From JABMQF01 sp964563755 (GTDB lineage Archaea; Nanobdellota; Nanobdellia; Woesearchaeales; UBA11576), in contig CAZLYC010000001.1 in the NCBI GenBank assembly GCA_964563755.1, positions 124,001-188,000 of the forward strand: a DNA stretch of 64,000 nt. The letters run 5' to 3'. A program made the position numbers and the translations under genes. Under the pieces are notes generated by a model. It worked only from the letters and a program-made list of their open reading frames with translations. It did not search any database and was not told the DNA's origin. The first letter of the stretch is position 1. Every line of letters starts with the position of its first letter. Of this stretch, positions 14,745-24,994 are shown piece by piece.

Positions 14745-17700
14745 ATGGTGGTGGCAAGCAAAGAGATGCAGGCATACTTTGACTCCCTGAAGGAGAAATG
14801 CCAGACTGAGTTCAACATAGCCACAGAAGCAAGGAAAAAAGGATACGATCCTGACGATAAAGTCGAGGTCCAGCTGGCATCTAACATGGCGGAAAGAGTA
14901 GTAGGCCTGATATCGGTCGTAGCACCACAGATAGTCGGAAGCGGAGCAGTAGAAAGAATAATCGAGCTCGAGAACAAATATGGTGCGCTTGATTGGAGAG
15001 TAGCATTACAAATCTCATTAGAGGTCGCAGAAGAGAAATTCTGCAAATTCAAAGACAAAAAAGAAGCGATAGAAGTAGGAGTGAGAGTAGGATTTGCATA
15101 CGGCACAGTCGGAGTCGTAAGCAGCCCGATAGAAGGACTGATATCGATAGAGATAAAGAAAAGAAGAGATGGCAATGGAGAATATTTTTGCCTCAACTAC
15201 GGAGGACCGGTAAGGAACGCAGGAGGAACAGCAGCAGCATGGTCAGTCATAATATCAGATTACGTAAGAAAAAAGACAGGATACGCGACATACGACCCGG
15301 ATGACAACGAGATAAAGAGATGTGCAACAGAGCTTGAAGACTATCATGAACGAGTCACAAATCTGCAATATTTCCCATCAAAGGAAGAGTCAGAGTTCAT
15401 GATGAAAAATCTTCCTGTCGAGATATCCGGAGACGCATCAGAAGATATTGAAGTATCAAACTACAAAGACCTTCCAAGAATACCGACCAACAAGATAAGA
15501 AGCGGATACTGCCTAATCCATTCAAGCTGCATACCTCTAAAAGCAGAGAAACTCTGGAAACAGCTATTAAAATGGGGCAAAGACTTTGACATGGAGCAAT
15601 GGAACTTCCTTGATGGATTCATCAAGCTCAAGAAAGAGATGCATGCAAAAGGCAAGGCAGACAAAAAAGAAGGAGACAAGGATAAACCAAAGATAACACC
15701 AGATTATACCTACATACAGGATCTCGTTGCTGGAAGACCTGTGATATCACATCCGCTACGTAATGGCGGATTCAGGTTAAGATACGGTAGAAGCAGGACA
15801 TCCGGATACTCTGCGCAATCAATACATCCCGCATCAATGCATGTTCTCAACAATTTCATAGCGACGGGAACCCAACTAAAGGTCGAAAGACCCGGAAAAG
15901 GCGCAGCATTTACACCATGCGATACCATAGATGGCCCGATAGTAAAGACAAGTGATGGAAGCGTAATACGACTCGACACAGAGCAGGAAGCAAAACAAGT
16001 GAAGAAAACAGTCATAGAAGTATTATACCTTGGAGATGCGCTCATAAACTATGGAGATTTCCTGAACAGGAACCACATCCTGGTGCCACCGGGCTATTGT
16101 GAAGAATGGTGGTCACAGGAGCTAGAGAAAAAAGCAGTGTCGATATTCGGCACTCTCGATACGTATAAGATATCAGAACTTGTCGATATAAGCGGAGAGC
16201 AACTTGAAAAGATGCTCAAAAATCCGTTGAAAGAGAAACCAGATGCTGAACAGGCAATAAGGATAGCAAAAGCAACATCAACGCCGCTGCACCCAAAACA
16301 CACATATTTCTGGAATTCAATAGAAAAATCACAGCTTCCCAAACTTGCAGCATGGCTATCAAGGATGAAGATAGAGAACGACGAGAAAGGGATAACGAAA
16401 GCAATACTGCCGATAAACAAGGAATACAAGAGAAATCTCGAAGTGATAGGAATACCGCACATACTTGCGACAAACGAATTCATAGTCTTCAAGAAAGACG
16501 ACACAGTAATAATAAAAGAGCTCCTTAAGATAGGAAAACAGAATCCTGAGATTACAGAGCAGGAACTTGAAAAATTCTCCCAAGAATCACAGACAACACT
16601 AGAAGCACTGAACAAATTTTCAGACATACAACAAAGAGACAAATGCGGGCTTTTCATAGGAGCAAGGATGGGCAGACCAGAAAAAGCAAAGATGAGGAAA
16701 CTCACCGGAAGTCCTCACGTCCTGTTCCCTGTTGGAGAAGAAGGAGGAAGGCTCAGGTCATTCCAGTCTGCAATGGAAGCAGGAAAGATAACAGCAGAAT
16801 TCCCGCTAAGATACTGCAAAGAATGCGACAAAGAGACAATTTTCGGGGTATGCCCTGAATGCAACAACAAGACAGCGAAAAGATATGTATGCAAAAACTG
16901 CGGAAAGATGGACACCGAACTGTGCCCAAAATGCGGCAAGACCCTCCCATACTTCAGACAAGAACTCAAAATACGCGAACACTTTGAGCAATTCCTGAAT
17001 CAACTCAATACGAAGACATACCCTGACCTGATAAAAGGAGTCAGAGGAACAAGCAACAAGGATCACGTACCAGAACACCTGATAAAAGGAATACTAAGAG
17101 CAAAATACGACATCTGTGTCAACAAGGAAGGCACGATAAGATATGACTGCTCTGAACTGCCGATAACACATTTCAAGCCCAAAGAGATAGGAGTGAGCAT
17201 GCAAAAGCTCAAGGAGCTCGGTTACGAGAAAGATATCAAGGGAAGACCGCTCGAGAATGAAGAACAGATACTGGAACTGAAACCGCAGGATATAGTAATT
17301 CCATGCTGCCCAGACTCTCCAGATGAGCCTTCAGATGATGTGCTTTTGAGGACAATGAAGTTTGTTGATGAGGAACTCACAAAACTATATGGACTCAAAG
17401 CATACTACAACATTGAAACAAAAGAGGATCTTGCAGGACAGCTGGTCATAGGGCTTGCGCCGCACACATCAGCAGGAACAATAGGAAGAATAGTGGGATT
17501 CTCAAAGACACAAGGATTCCTCGCACACCCGCTGATGCACGCGGCCATGAGGAGAGACTGCGATGGTGATGAATCGTGCTTGCTGCTCCTGATGGATGCA
17601 TTCCTGAACTTCTCAAGAAAATACCTGCCAGACACAAGAGGCAGTACAATGGATGCTCCATTAGTATTGACATCAATACTCGCACCATCAGAAGTCGACG

Positions 17701-18308
17701 ATATGGCTTTTGACGTAGATAGAGCTTGGGTGTATCCTTTAGAGTTCTATGAAGGATGCATGAACTATAAGCTACCATACGAAATCAAAATCGAAACAAC
17801 AAAAAATGTGCTCAACACAGAAAAACAGTACGAAGGCATGGGCTTTACCCACGATACCGATAACATAAACGCAGGCATATTATGCTCATCATACAAGACT
17901 CTGCCTTCAATGCAGGATAAGCTGATGGCACAGATGGACCTCGCTCAAAAAATAAGAGCAGTGGACGAGGCAGATGTTGCAAGACTCGTCATAGAGAAAC
18001 ACTTTGTACGAGACATAAAAGGAAACCTCAGGAAATTCTCACAACAGGAATTCAGATGCGTAAACTGCAACGAGAAATTCAGAAGACCACCGCTACTAGG
18101 GAAGTGTTCTCAATGCGGCGGAAAAATCATATTCACAATTTCTGAAGGAAGCATAATAAAATACCTTGAGCCCAGCATAAGCCTGGCGAACAAGTATTCT
18201 TTGCCGCCTTACCTAAAGCAGACTCTAGAACTCACAAAGAGAAGGATAGAAGGTGTGTTCGGCAGGGAGAAAGAAAAACAGACAGGACTCGGGGCGTGGT
18301 TTGGGTAA
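14745..18308 (+). CDS. polC: DNA polymerase D large catalytic subunit DP2
   Basis: A 1187-aa DP2, the catalytic subunit with a two-barrel fold related to multisubunit RNA polymerases. The catalytic Asp motif DCDGDE lies near 937-942. Zinc sites are visible near 690-730 (CKECDKETIFGVCPEC and following CxxC pairs) and near the C-terminus (CVNC...CSQCGG). The last residues QTGLGAWF form a PCNA-interacting PIP box. No intein interrupts the active site, unlike several archaeal DP2 genes. The stop lies directly against the convergent aIF2-beta gene. Confidence 0.97.
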   Translation: MVVASKEMQAYFDSLKEKCQTEFNIATEARKKGYDPDDKVEVQLASNMAERVVGLISVVAPQIVGSGAVERIIELENKYGALDWRVALQISLEVAEEKFCKFKDKKEAIEVGVRVGFAYGTVGVVSSPIEGLISIEIKKRRDGNGEYFCLNYGGPVRNAGGTAAAWSVIISDYVRKKTGYATYDPDDNEIKRCATELEDYHERVTNLQYFPSKEESEFMMKNLPVEISGDASEDIEVSNYKDLPRIPTNKIRSGYCLIHSSCIPLKAEKLWKQLLKWGKDFDMEQWNFLDGFIKLKKEMHAKGKADKKEGDKDKPKITPDYTYIQDLVAGRPVISHPLRNGGFRLRYGRSRTSGYSAQSIHPASMHVLNNFIATGTQLKVERPGKGAAFTPCDTIDGPIVKTSDGSVIRLDTEQEAKQVKKTVIEVLYLGDALINYGDFLNRNHILVPPGYCEEWWSQELEKKAVSIFGTLDTYKISELVDISGEQLEKMLKNPLKEKPDAEQAIRIAKATSTPLHPKHTYFWNSIEKSQLPKLAAWLSRMKIENDEKGITKAILPINKEYKRNLEVIGIPHILATNEFIVFKKDDTVIIKELLKIGKQNPEITEQELEKFSQESQTTLEALNKFSDIQQRDKCGLFIGARMGRPEKAKMRKLTGSPHVLFPVGEEGGRLRSFQSAMEAGKITAEFPLRYCKECDKETIFGVCPECNNKTAKRYVCKNCGKMDTELCPKCGKTLPYFRQELKIREHFEQFLNQLNTKTYPDLIKGVRGTSNKDHVPEHLIKGILRAKYDICVNKEGTIRYDCSELPITHFKPKEIGVSMQKLKELGYEKDIKGRPLENEEQILELKPQDIVIPCCPDSPDEPSDDVLLRTMKFVDEELTKLYGLKAYYNIETKEDLAGQLVIGLAPHTSAGTIGRIVGFSKTQGFLAHPLMHAAMRRDCDGDESCLLLLMDAFLNFSRKYLPDTRGSTMDAPLVLTSILAPSEVDDMAFDVDRAWVYPLEFYEGCMNYKLPYEIKIETTKNVLNTEKQYEGMGFTHDTDNINAGILCSSYKTLPSMQDKLMAQMDLAQKIRAVDEADVARLVIEKHFVRDIKGNLRKFSQQEFRCVNCNEKFRRPPLLGKCSQCGGKIIFTISEGSIIKYLEPSISLANKYSLPPYLKQTLELTKRRIEGVFGREKEKQTGLGAWFG

Positions 18309-18725
18309 TTACATGCCTGACCTTATTGCCTTAACCTGATGCTTTGAACCGCAGGCCTGGCATCGCAGATAAAACAATTCCCCTTCCTTTATTATCTTAG
18401 TATCAGGCTTACCGCAGTCTGGGCATATGACATACTCAGAAGCATACTTCCTGATTTTTTCATTAATCCTAGAAGCAGGAACTTTTGTGCCGATTATAAG
18501 ACCGTTCTTAGTGAGGTTGCCTGGCGTTGCAAGCTCCTTTAGTATGTATTTCAGGAAATGATCCACCGGCCTGCTCAGCTTGTCAGCGATTGCATGGAAA
18601 TTGCTTATGACTGTCTTGTTGCCCTGCAGATGACCTATGACTTTAGGTATCTCAAAGCGCTCGCTTTCAAAGACGGATTCAGGCAGTTCACTCCTGCCCT
18701 TCTTAAGCAATTCTTTATAATCCAT
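18309..18725 (-). CDS. eif2b: Translation initiation factor aIF2 beta subunit
   Basis: A 138-aa aIF2-beta, part of the trimer that brings Met-tRNAi to the small ribosomal subunit. It has the central alpha/beta domain (GNKTVISNF) and a C-terminal C2-C2 zinc ribbon (CPDCGKPD...CQACG). I chose the ATG at 18725 (MDYKELLKKG) rather than one at 18779: a TATA-like ATTTAAAAC box sits between them, about 28 nt before 18725, and the length then matches the family. It is convergent with polC with no gap. Confidence 0.95.
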   Translation of the reverse strand: MDYKELLKKGRSELPESVFESERFEIPKVIGHLQGNKTVISNFHAIADKLSRPVDHFLKYILKELATPGNLTKNGLIIGTKVPASRINEKIRKYASEYVICPDCGKPDTKIIKEGELFYLRCQACGSKHQVKAIRSGM

Positions 18726-18747
18726 ACACCCAAAAAGTTCTATGCCC

Positions 18748-18758
18748 ATATTTAAAAC
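18748..18758 (-). promoter_or_regulatory. TATA-like box deciding the aIF2-beta start
   Basis: The minus strand reads GTTTTAAATAT, centred about 28 nt upstream of the ATG at 18725. It supports a leaderless message and rules out the upstream ATG at 18779. Confidence 0.6.
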
Positions 18759-18825
18759 ATGCGTTTCAAAACGCCTCAAACATCCAGAGAAAGATTTAAA
18801 TAGTTTATAAATGACGATAAAACCG

Positions 18826-19680
18826 ATGGTCTTAGAATCAATAATGCGCCCAAAACTGGCGGCAAAAAAACCCTGGGAACTATTCTTCTACGGCATGCTT
18901 GTCGCATCAGTAGGCACATTCTTGGGGTACTGGATATTTAGAGACAAAGCAGACCTGGTCATGATATTCCTCACAACCTTTGCTTGCGTTCCACTAATGT
19001 TCCATACAATCAGAAGAGAGGAAAAAGCAGACATCGAACTTAGTGATGAAACATCAATGCTCAAAAGACACAGCAGAGTTATTATGTTCTACCTATTCCT
19101 TTTCACAGGCATGACAGTAGCATTTGCGATATGGTACGTCATATTGCCAACAGAGATGACGCAAACAATATTCAAACAGCAGATAACAACAATCGCACAG
19201 ATAAACGCGCCGATACAAGTCGTAGGAAATGCTGCTTCAACATCAATGTTCAACAAAATATTCTTCAATAACATAAAAGTAATGATATTCTGCATAATAT
19301 TCGCATTCTTCTACGGCTCAGGTGCGATATTCATACTGACGTGGAACGCCAGCGTCGTAGCAGCTGCAGTGGGTAATCTAATCCGATTGGGAATAGCAAA
19401 ATACGCCGCAGTAACAGGGATAGCCAAGATGTCAGCAGTTACGCAGACAGTCACGTATTCATTCTCAAGATACTTCCTGCATGGACTGCCTGAAATGATA
19501 TCTTACATGATTGCAGGACTCGCAGGAGGAATAATATCTGTAGCGGTGATAAACCACGACTTCGATACAGACAAATTCCAGAAAATAATACTTGACGCAT
19601 CATCGCTGCTTATAATAGCAATAGGTGTTTTGTTTGTCGCAGCAGTGGTAGAATCATATATAACGCCGGCTCTATTCTAA
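18826..19680 (+). CDS. SpoIIM-family (stage II sporulation protein M-like, DUF95) membrane protein
   Basis: A 284-aa polytopic membrane protein with about five spans. The family signature is the HGLPEMISYMIAGLAGG stretch near residue 225. SpoIIM proteins act in membrane and cell-wall remodelling in bacteria; archaeal members have no established function. The ATG at 18826 (MVLESIM) is preferred over that at 18811 because the TATA-like GATTTAAATAG box (18788-18798) would place the transcript start after 18811, and relatives begin this way. Its 3' end overlaps the convergent RPA-like gene by 9 nt. Confidence 0.88.
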   Translation: MVLESIMRPKLAAKKPWELFFYGMLVASVGTFLGYWIFRDKADLVMIFLTTFACVPLMFHTIRREEKADIELSDETSMLKRHSRVIMFYLFLFTGMTVAFAIWYVILPTEMTQTIFKQQITTIAQINAPIQVVGNAASTSMFNKIFFNNIKVMIFCIIFAFFYGSGAIFILTWNASVVAAAVGNLIRLGIAKYAAVTGIAKMSAVTQTVTYSFSRYFLHGLPEMISYMIAGLAGGIISVAVINHDFDTDKFQKIILDASSLLIIAIGVLFVAAVVESYITPALF

Positions 19681-20319
19681 GACCTTATACCTGCCTGGCT
19701 TGACCTCGAATATGTCTCCTTGCACAAGAAGGCGCCTGATGAACTGCTCGGGGTCACCACCCTTGAACTTCACAGAAATCTCATCAAAAGCAACACCCTC
19801 CCCCGAATCGAGCCCACGGATAATACCAATTATGCTCGATACAGGATCAGACCCTCTGACTTCTTCAACTTCAACGTCAAGCGATTCAGCAGGGGATGCC
19901 TGAATTGGCGAGACTTTCTTATCGAGCGCAAGCTCCAGCTTCCTGACCTCAATCCATTTCGAATCAGATATCCTCCTGACAATCTCAGGAACAATATAAC
20001 GGTCAGCACCAAACTCACGAGGCCTACCAATGACAGTTATTATGTCACCCACACCAAGCTTCGCACCCTGCTCAAAGAACCTCAATGCTATGCGGCCAGT
20101 GCCATCATCAACAATAAAATTCTGGGAAGCAACAGCCTCTTCAGTAGAGTCAATCGACACAACAACACCGAGAAGATTGACCCGGGAAACTTTCTTGTCA
20201 CCGACAGAGATATAGTTCGGAAGCCATCCTTCCTCTTTGATATAACGATTATTAAGAATATCAGAGACATGGACCTTGTGCGCAACCTGACGCTTGAACG
20301 ATTCACCCTCTGCAGCCAT
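19672..20319 (-). CDS. RPA32-like single-stranded DNA-binding protein (OB-fold + winged helix)
   Basis: A 215-aa protein with an OB-fold (about 40-120; VNLLGVVVSID, then FIVDDGTGRIALRFF) and a C-terminal winged-helix domain. This is the layout of the small RPA subunit. It should protect single-stranded DNA during replication and repair, alone or with a large RPA subunit that is not in this window. A TATA-like TTATAAGAAAA about 25-30 nt upstream of the ATG suggests a leaderless transcript. It lies among other replication genes. Confidence 0.85.
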   Translation of the reverse strand: MAAEGESFKRQVAHKVHVSDILNNRYIKEEGWLPNYISVGDKKVSRVNLLGVVVSIDSTEEAVASQNFIVDDGTGRIALRFFEQGAKLGVGDIITVIGRPREFGADRYIVPEIVRRISDSKWIEVRKLELALDKKVSPIQASPAESLDVEVEEVRGSDPVSSIIGIIRGLDSGEGVAFDEISVKFKGGDPEQFIRRLLVQGDIFEVKPGRYKVLE

Positions 20320-20414
20320 AGCACCAAACCAACAGGAATTTTCTTATAAACTTTGTCATAAGCAAGATAATGAAGGCCATAAGCTTTAAATAAACACAGG
20401 ATATCGTCACCGGC

Positions 20415-21731
20415 ATGGTACAGCAAAACCTCGTCTCATATATACTGACGCAGATGAGACAAGGAAAGACACTAGAAGAGCTCAATAGATTCTTGATAGG
20501 CGCAGGATACGACAAGACAGAGGTAGAAAGCTCCATACAGTATGTGTTAAACACCCAGACAAACCCAAAACTCGCCGAAGAGCAAAGGATACAGCAGCTT
20601 ACGGACTACATACAGAAACAGCTGCAGGCAGGATTCCAACAGCAGGCCATATCAAACTTTCTGGTATCGCGTGGATACCCTTACTATGAAGTAAACTCAG
20701 CATTACAGCAAGCGACGCTGCCAAAAAGAGAAGAAAAAGTACAGCATAAGATGCTTATTCTGGCGCTCATAATGATGTTTGTCATGACAAGCGCAGTCAC
20801 TTTCATGTATTTCAAGGCATATACAAAATTCGGTTTTGAGGTGCCAGAAAAACTGCTAGATGTAGAGGCAGAGAAACTCACGACATTGGTCCAGCAGGGT
20901 GGCACATTGGACTTCAGGGTCAAACTCATAAACTTCGGTTACGAAAGAAGATACGATGTGGCGCTTAGTTATAAGATAATAGACCGGCAGACACAAGGAA
21001 CAGTTCTTGAACAAACAGAGACATTGGCATTGTCAACAACACTAGAAAATATAGTCAAGTTTGACATACCTGAAACAATGAAGCCAGGCAAATATGTTCT
21101 TAGGGTAGATGCAACATACCAAGAGTTCACAGCAACATCAGGATTCATATTCGAAGTGCTGCCAAAGGAACTCGCACAGGAAAAGATAGATGAGATAAAG
21201 AAAATGATACCCGAAGAGGAAAATGCCACAGAGATACCAGAACTCGAACCAGAAGAAAAGACACCTGTTACTCTGCCAGTCACGCCGCCAGCAGTAAATA
21301 CAACAACGCCCACTCAGACCCCAGTACAACCCGCTCCAACCGGCGAGGCACCATTCTACGAGGGCAAGACAAGAGAACAGGCATTCGAGATGGTAAAAGC
21401 GGTATCTGTAAGAGAGCCGCAGAGAGCTATAGAGATGTGCAAGAGTTTCGAATATATTGGAAATATTGAGCAATGCTTAATGATGTTGGCCCAATTCAAA
21501 AAAGATAGCATATATTGTGAGCAGATAGAGAAAGTCCTTTCAAAAGACAACTGTTATATTGATACTGCTAGAGCAACAGGCAACTTTGAATTCTGCAACC
21601 AGGTAACTACATCGCAGTTGAAGCAGAATTGTAAGATGTTATCCTTTGTAGCCGACGCGAAGAAATCCGCGCAATCAGGAGAGTCACTACCCAATCCATT
21701 TGGGCTGCTAGTAAGCCCACCAACTATATGA
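20415..21731 (+). CDS. Membrane protein with two UBA-like helical repeats, extracellular domain and Cys-rich tail
   Basis: A 438-aa protein of unknown function. The cytoplasmic N-terminus has two copies of a helical motif of about 40 residues (QGKTLEELNRFLIGAGYDKTE near 15 and FQQQAISNFLVSRGYPYYE near 74), similar to small UBA-like or winged helices. A single membrane span lies at about 113-134, followed by a beta-rich extracellular domain, a Pro/Thr linker (about 275-310) and a helical region with six Cys (MCKSFEYIG...C...C). A TATA-like CTTTAAATAAAC lies about 30 nt before the ATG. The 3' end overlaps the convergent 813-aa gene by 8 nt. Confidence 0.8.
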   Translation: MVQQNLVSYILTQMRQGKTLEELNRFLIGAGYDKTEVESSIQYVLNTQTNPKLAEEQRIQQLTDYIQKQLQAGFQQQAISNFLVSRGYPYYEVNSALQQATLPKREEKVQHKMLILALIMMFVMTSAVTFMYFKAYTKFGFEVPEKLLDVEAEKLTTLVQQGGTLDFRVKLINFGYERRYDVALSYKIIDRQTQGTVLEQTETLALSTTLENIVKFDIPETMKPGKYVLRVDATYQEFTATSGFIFEVLPKELAQEKIDEIKKMIPEEENATEIPELEPEEKTPVTLPVTPPAVNTTTPTQTPVQPAPTGEAPFYEGKTREQAFEMVKAVSVREPQRAIEMCKSFEYIGNIEQCLMMLAQFKKDSIYCEQIEKVLSKDNCYIDTARATGNFEFCNQVTTSQLKQNCKMLSFVADAKKSAQSGESLPNPFGLLVSPPTI

Positions 21732-24165
21732 GTCTTGGTTTGAGTCTTTGTATCATCGGTTCATAAAAGTTGGAGGCATTTTGTGATTCTGAAAGATCAT
21801 CAAGGCACCTAGGCAATGGAGCGTGCACAAGGTAAAACTCTGCTGTTTTTTTCTGGTCGATTTCCGAAGCTTTTACTACCCAAGGATTAGATTCGTTCAT
21901 CTTGAATCCTCCGAGTATCTGCTGTTCTAAAACAATATCTTCCTCTGGTGCAAAGACGTCTGCCTCACATTCTCCGCATTTAATACATGCAGCCCCCCCT
22001 GCACCAACTGATGCAGCGCTATATTTAGGGTCACACTTATCAGTATAATTTTCAGGGTACATTCTACACCATTTCTCACACCAGTGAGACTTGCACTGGT
22101 CGCAAACATGTTTACAATTTTTAGGAATAACTGTTTTATTGAGATAAAAATATCCTATATCTACAGTATATTTTCCCGGAACAATATCTACTGTTCTAAA
22201 ATTTTCAATGTTCTTGGTGTCATTACCATAAATCAAGATGAACTTACTAAACATCTCCTCCCAGGGAGTCTCATTTATTTTTTTAAAAGATATCATTACC
22301 ATGTCGTAATTACCGATAGGGAGAAGCATATCATCCCAAAAGATCAACTTAATTTCATTAGCCATGCTGTCGTTGAAAACCACTCTTTGAATGATAAACT
22401 TTTTCACAGAAACATTTAGTTTTCTTAACGGTTCAAGTTTCACGTCGAACGATAAATTTTTATCCGGGAGAGTGGAAATTCCTCCAATCACTTCCGACAT
22501 AAATCCCTCTTTTTCTATACGGATTATCCCTCCACCTAGACATATTGGAAATCTTGAATCAAGAACTGCTTTATTTTTTTCGTCATCTATTTTTGTTTGC
22601 CCAATCCTGCACGATTCATACTCTCCGCAAGAATACGCTATGTTGACACCTTCAATCGGGTTGCCATTTGTCTTATTTGATACAAAAATCTCAACTCCCC
22701 CGCTTATTCGCTGTCTTTCGTTGCAGAACAAATTCTTGGTAAAATTTCCCTGAGTTAAAGGAGAACTCGCGAGCTCTTCAACAACTTCTTTATCAACATC
22801 TTTAGCCATACTCAATGACTCTTTGACTTTATCATTGCCCCTTGACCCGACCAGAGTATAGTCCCAAGGGCCTATGGTGCCTTTTCCATTTAACCATTCT
22901 TTCATATCTTTATTGTCCCTCAAGTTGACCTCTATAGCGAAAAGAAAAGTATACGTTTCATTAAAGAATTCATCATAGCTTTTTACCTCTATGATGACTG
23001 GCAAAGAAACGTCATAAAAGAAAGCATAGTTGTTAATCGGCTTGAAAACATACGGCACAGTAAACGGACCCATCTTATTTGTCAGAGGGATTATTTCTGG
23101 TTTAAGCATATCTCCTTCTGAAGGGGTTATTTCTAAGTATACGGGTGACCTAAGATAGATAAATCTCACACCATACTCAGGTCTTGGATTTTTCAACGAT
23201 TCAACAAAGAACGGTTTGTACAAATTTTGTATGTTTGTGTCATCGCTAAATTCAATCTCAGATGCGCTTCTGGTACCTTTGAGTTGTATAATCGGCACAT
23301 AGCTGGTAAAAAGTTCCTGCAGCTGCAACTTGACCAGTTGTTTAGACCACCTTACTGGAACAAAACTGCTCTCCGATGCGTATGTTGGAGGAAGCACACC
23401 AAACTCCGCCCCTGAACTTATACTTATAAGATGTTTAACTATCAATTCTAAGAATTGATTATCGATTTCCGTATCTAATATCGATGAAGCAAAATCATAT
23501 ATTCCTTTTAGATTTAGCCGCAGTCTGGAAGAAAATTTAGTTATGTTTGTAACTCTTTCACCAATCTTTATGGTGATAGGATAATTCATAAAAACAGAAA
23601 CATCTTTCTCATTTATACTCGATCTTATTTTCGGTTCCCCTTGAGGCATTATATAGAAACCCTGTTTTTCAAAATTTTTGAAACCATCAAAGCAAGCATT
23701 AATATTATTTTTCAGGTAACGATTAACCTGTTCTTGCATCAACTCCAATGTTGGTTTGTTTTCATCACTCAGAAAGCAATTGAAACATTTGTTCTTAGAT
23801 TTTAGGAACCACCAATACCCAACATGCAAGGAAGGATTCATACCTAGAAATGCGGCATCCGACTCTGTCGGCTCTTTAGGATCCAATCTGAATGTTTTTC
23901 CGGAAACTTCAGTATCATTCATATCTATGTATCCACCATGAGACCCTAGCAGTATCAAAGCTTCTCTGGCGTTTTTGTTTAAGCAAGATGTGACAAAGTC
24001 TTGTATTGGCTTAATTTCTGAAGGTACTTGCTCAATAGACTCTTCCAATTCAGCCACGTCTACTGGTCTTTTAATGTACAGCACGGTGCCGGCAACCAAA
24101 AGCAAAGTAACACCTATTATGATAAACAAGGTAATCTGAGACTTTTTGTTATTAACGCCACGCAT
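21724..24165 (-). CDS. Large secreted/membrane-anchored protein, last gene of an envelope operon
   Basis: An 813-aa protein of unknown function. The start KKSQITLFIIIGV followed by a hydrophobic stretch to about residue 28 looks like a signal anchor, perhaps processed like a type IV pilin; this phrase is common in surface proteins of DPANN archaea as I remember. The rest is extracellular. A Cys-rich block (CKHVCDQCKSHWCEKWC near 690, then CIKCGEC) could bind metal or form disulfides. The start codon directly follows the 275-aa gene's stop, so it ends a four-gene operon that begins at 29004. Confidence 0.8.
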   Translation of the reverse strand: MRGVNNKKSQITLFIIIGVTLLLVAGTVLYIKRPVDVAELEESIEQVPSEIKPIQDFVTSCLNKNAREALILLGSHGGYIDMNDTEVSGKTFRLDPKEPTESDAAFLGMNPSLHVGYWWFLKSKNKCFNCFLSDENKPTLELMQEQVNRYLKNNINACFDGFKNFEKQGFYIMPQGEPKIRSSINEKDVSVFMNYPITIKIGERVTNITKFSSRLRLNLKGIYDFASSILDTEIDNQFLELIVKHLISISSGAEFGVLPPTYASESSFVPVRWSKQLVKLQLQELFTSYVPIIQLKGTRSASEIEFSDDTNIQNLYKPFFVESLKNPRPEYGVRFIYLRSPVYLEITPSEGDMLKPEIIPLTNKMGPFTVPYVFKPINNYAFFYDVSLPVIIEVKSYDEFFNETYTFLFAIEVNLRDNKDMKEWLNGKGTIGPWDYTLVGSRGNDKVKESLSMAKDVDKEVVEELASSPLTQGNFTKNLFCNERQRISGGVEIFVSNKTNGNPIEGVNIAYSCGEYESCRIGQTKIDDEKNKAVLDSRFPICLGGGIIRIEKEGFMSEVIGGISTLPDKNLSFDVKLEPLRKLNVSVKKFIIQRVVFNDSMANEIKLIFWDDMLLPIGNYDMVMISFKKINETPWEEMFSKFILIYGNDTKNIENFRTVDIVPGKYTVDIGYFYLNKTVIPKNCKHVCDQCKSHWCEKWCRMYPENYTDKCDPKYSAASVGAGGAACIKCGECEADVFAPEEDIVLEQQILGGFKMNESNPWVVKASEIDQKKTAEFYLVHAPLPRCLDDLSESQNASNFYEPMIQRLKPRLI

Positions 24166-24993
24166 TTAAAGACCGCCTCTTTTTTTTGCTGAAATATCAG
24201 ATATATGAAACTTTGCTAGAGCTGTAACCAGAAATATAACCATTATTGCTGGAACGATAAGGAAATGATGGATGAGAATAATCATACTTGAAAATAGAAT
24301 AGCACAGAACACGAACAAAGAAAAACCCGCTCCAAATTTGAGCAGAGATGCGCTAAATATAAACCCAAAAGAATGCCTGATTGAATGAATAAACCGCTCT
24401 TCAGCCGAGAAAAAGAACCGGAATACAAATCCGAACAATAATACCAAAAGCAACACGAAACCAACAACAAATATCGTGACCAACTTCTTAAACAAAATAA
24501 GGGATGTGCATGCGACCAAGAATGAAAACACAGTCAGAGCAAAATTAACAAATGTGCTTCTCAAGAAAAAACGCAATCCTAATCTCTTTTTGTGTACACA
24601 ACCCCACGACAACAAATCAAAAAATGAAAAGACAACTACGGCTGAAAATGTAGATATTAAAAATAATACTAGAAATCTTCCGCCAATAGAGTATGTCATG
24701 CTCTTTAGATTCTGTGCATTCTGTTCTATCTTAGCAAGATTTTCTGCAACATAACCAACATCCTGCGAGCGCGCGACACGTCCAAGCTCCTCAGCAAAAG
24801 GTAACAACTCTTTAAATTCAGGGAGAATCGCGTTTAATCTATATGCAAAAATAACCAAAATAGCTAAAATAAGTAAGAAAGAGGCCAAACTAAATACAGC
24901 AACCTTCCAAAATCTCATGGTTTTAATATTTTTTATTGCAACAAATATACCGAAACCAGTTTTTACATTTTTACCAGCATTTCTTTTTATCAT
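24166..24993 (-). CDS. Polytopic membrane protein of the envelope operon
   Basis: A 275-aa protein with about five or six membrane spans (near 32-50, 108-127, 150-168, 173-192, 217-236 and 242-262) and a long extracellular or periplasmic stretch between the first two. No family recognised. It sits 1-2 nt from both neighbours, so it is translated together with secreted proteins and may be the membrane anchor or channel of the complex. Confidence 0.75.
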   Translation of the reverse strand: MIKRNAGKNVKTGFGIFVAIKNIKTMRFWKVAVFSLASFLLILAILVIFAYRLNAILPEFKELLPFAEELGRVARSQDVGYVAENLAKIEQNAQNLKSMTYSIGGRFLVLFLISTFSAVVVFSFFDLLSWGCVHKKRLGLRFFLRSTFVNFALTVFSFLVACTSLILFKKLVTIFVVGFVLLLVLLFGFVFRFFFSAEERFIHSIRHSFGFIFSASLLKFGAGFSLFVFCAILFSSMIILIHHFLIVPAIMVIFLVTALAKFHISDISAKKRGGL

Positions 24994-24994
24994 T

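Noticed and set aside
24760..24780. A GCGAGCGCG stretch similar to the RNA family's 3' side.
   Set aside because: It lies inside the 275-aa membrane protein gene, and no matching second GCGAGC or core occurs at the fixed distance.
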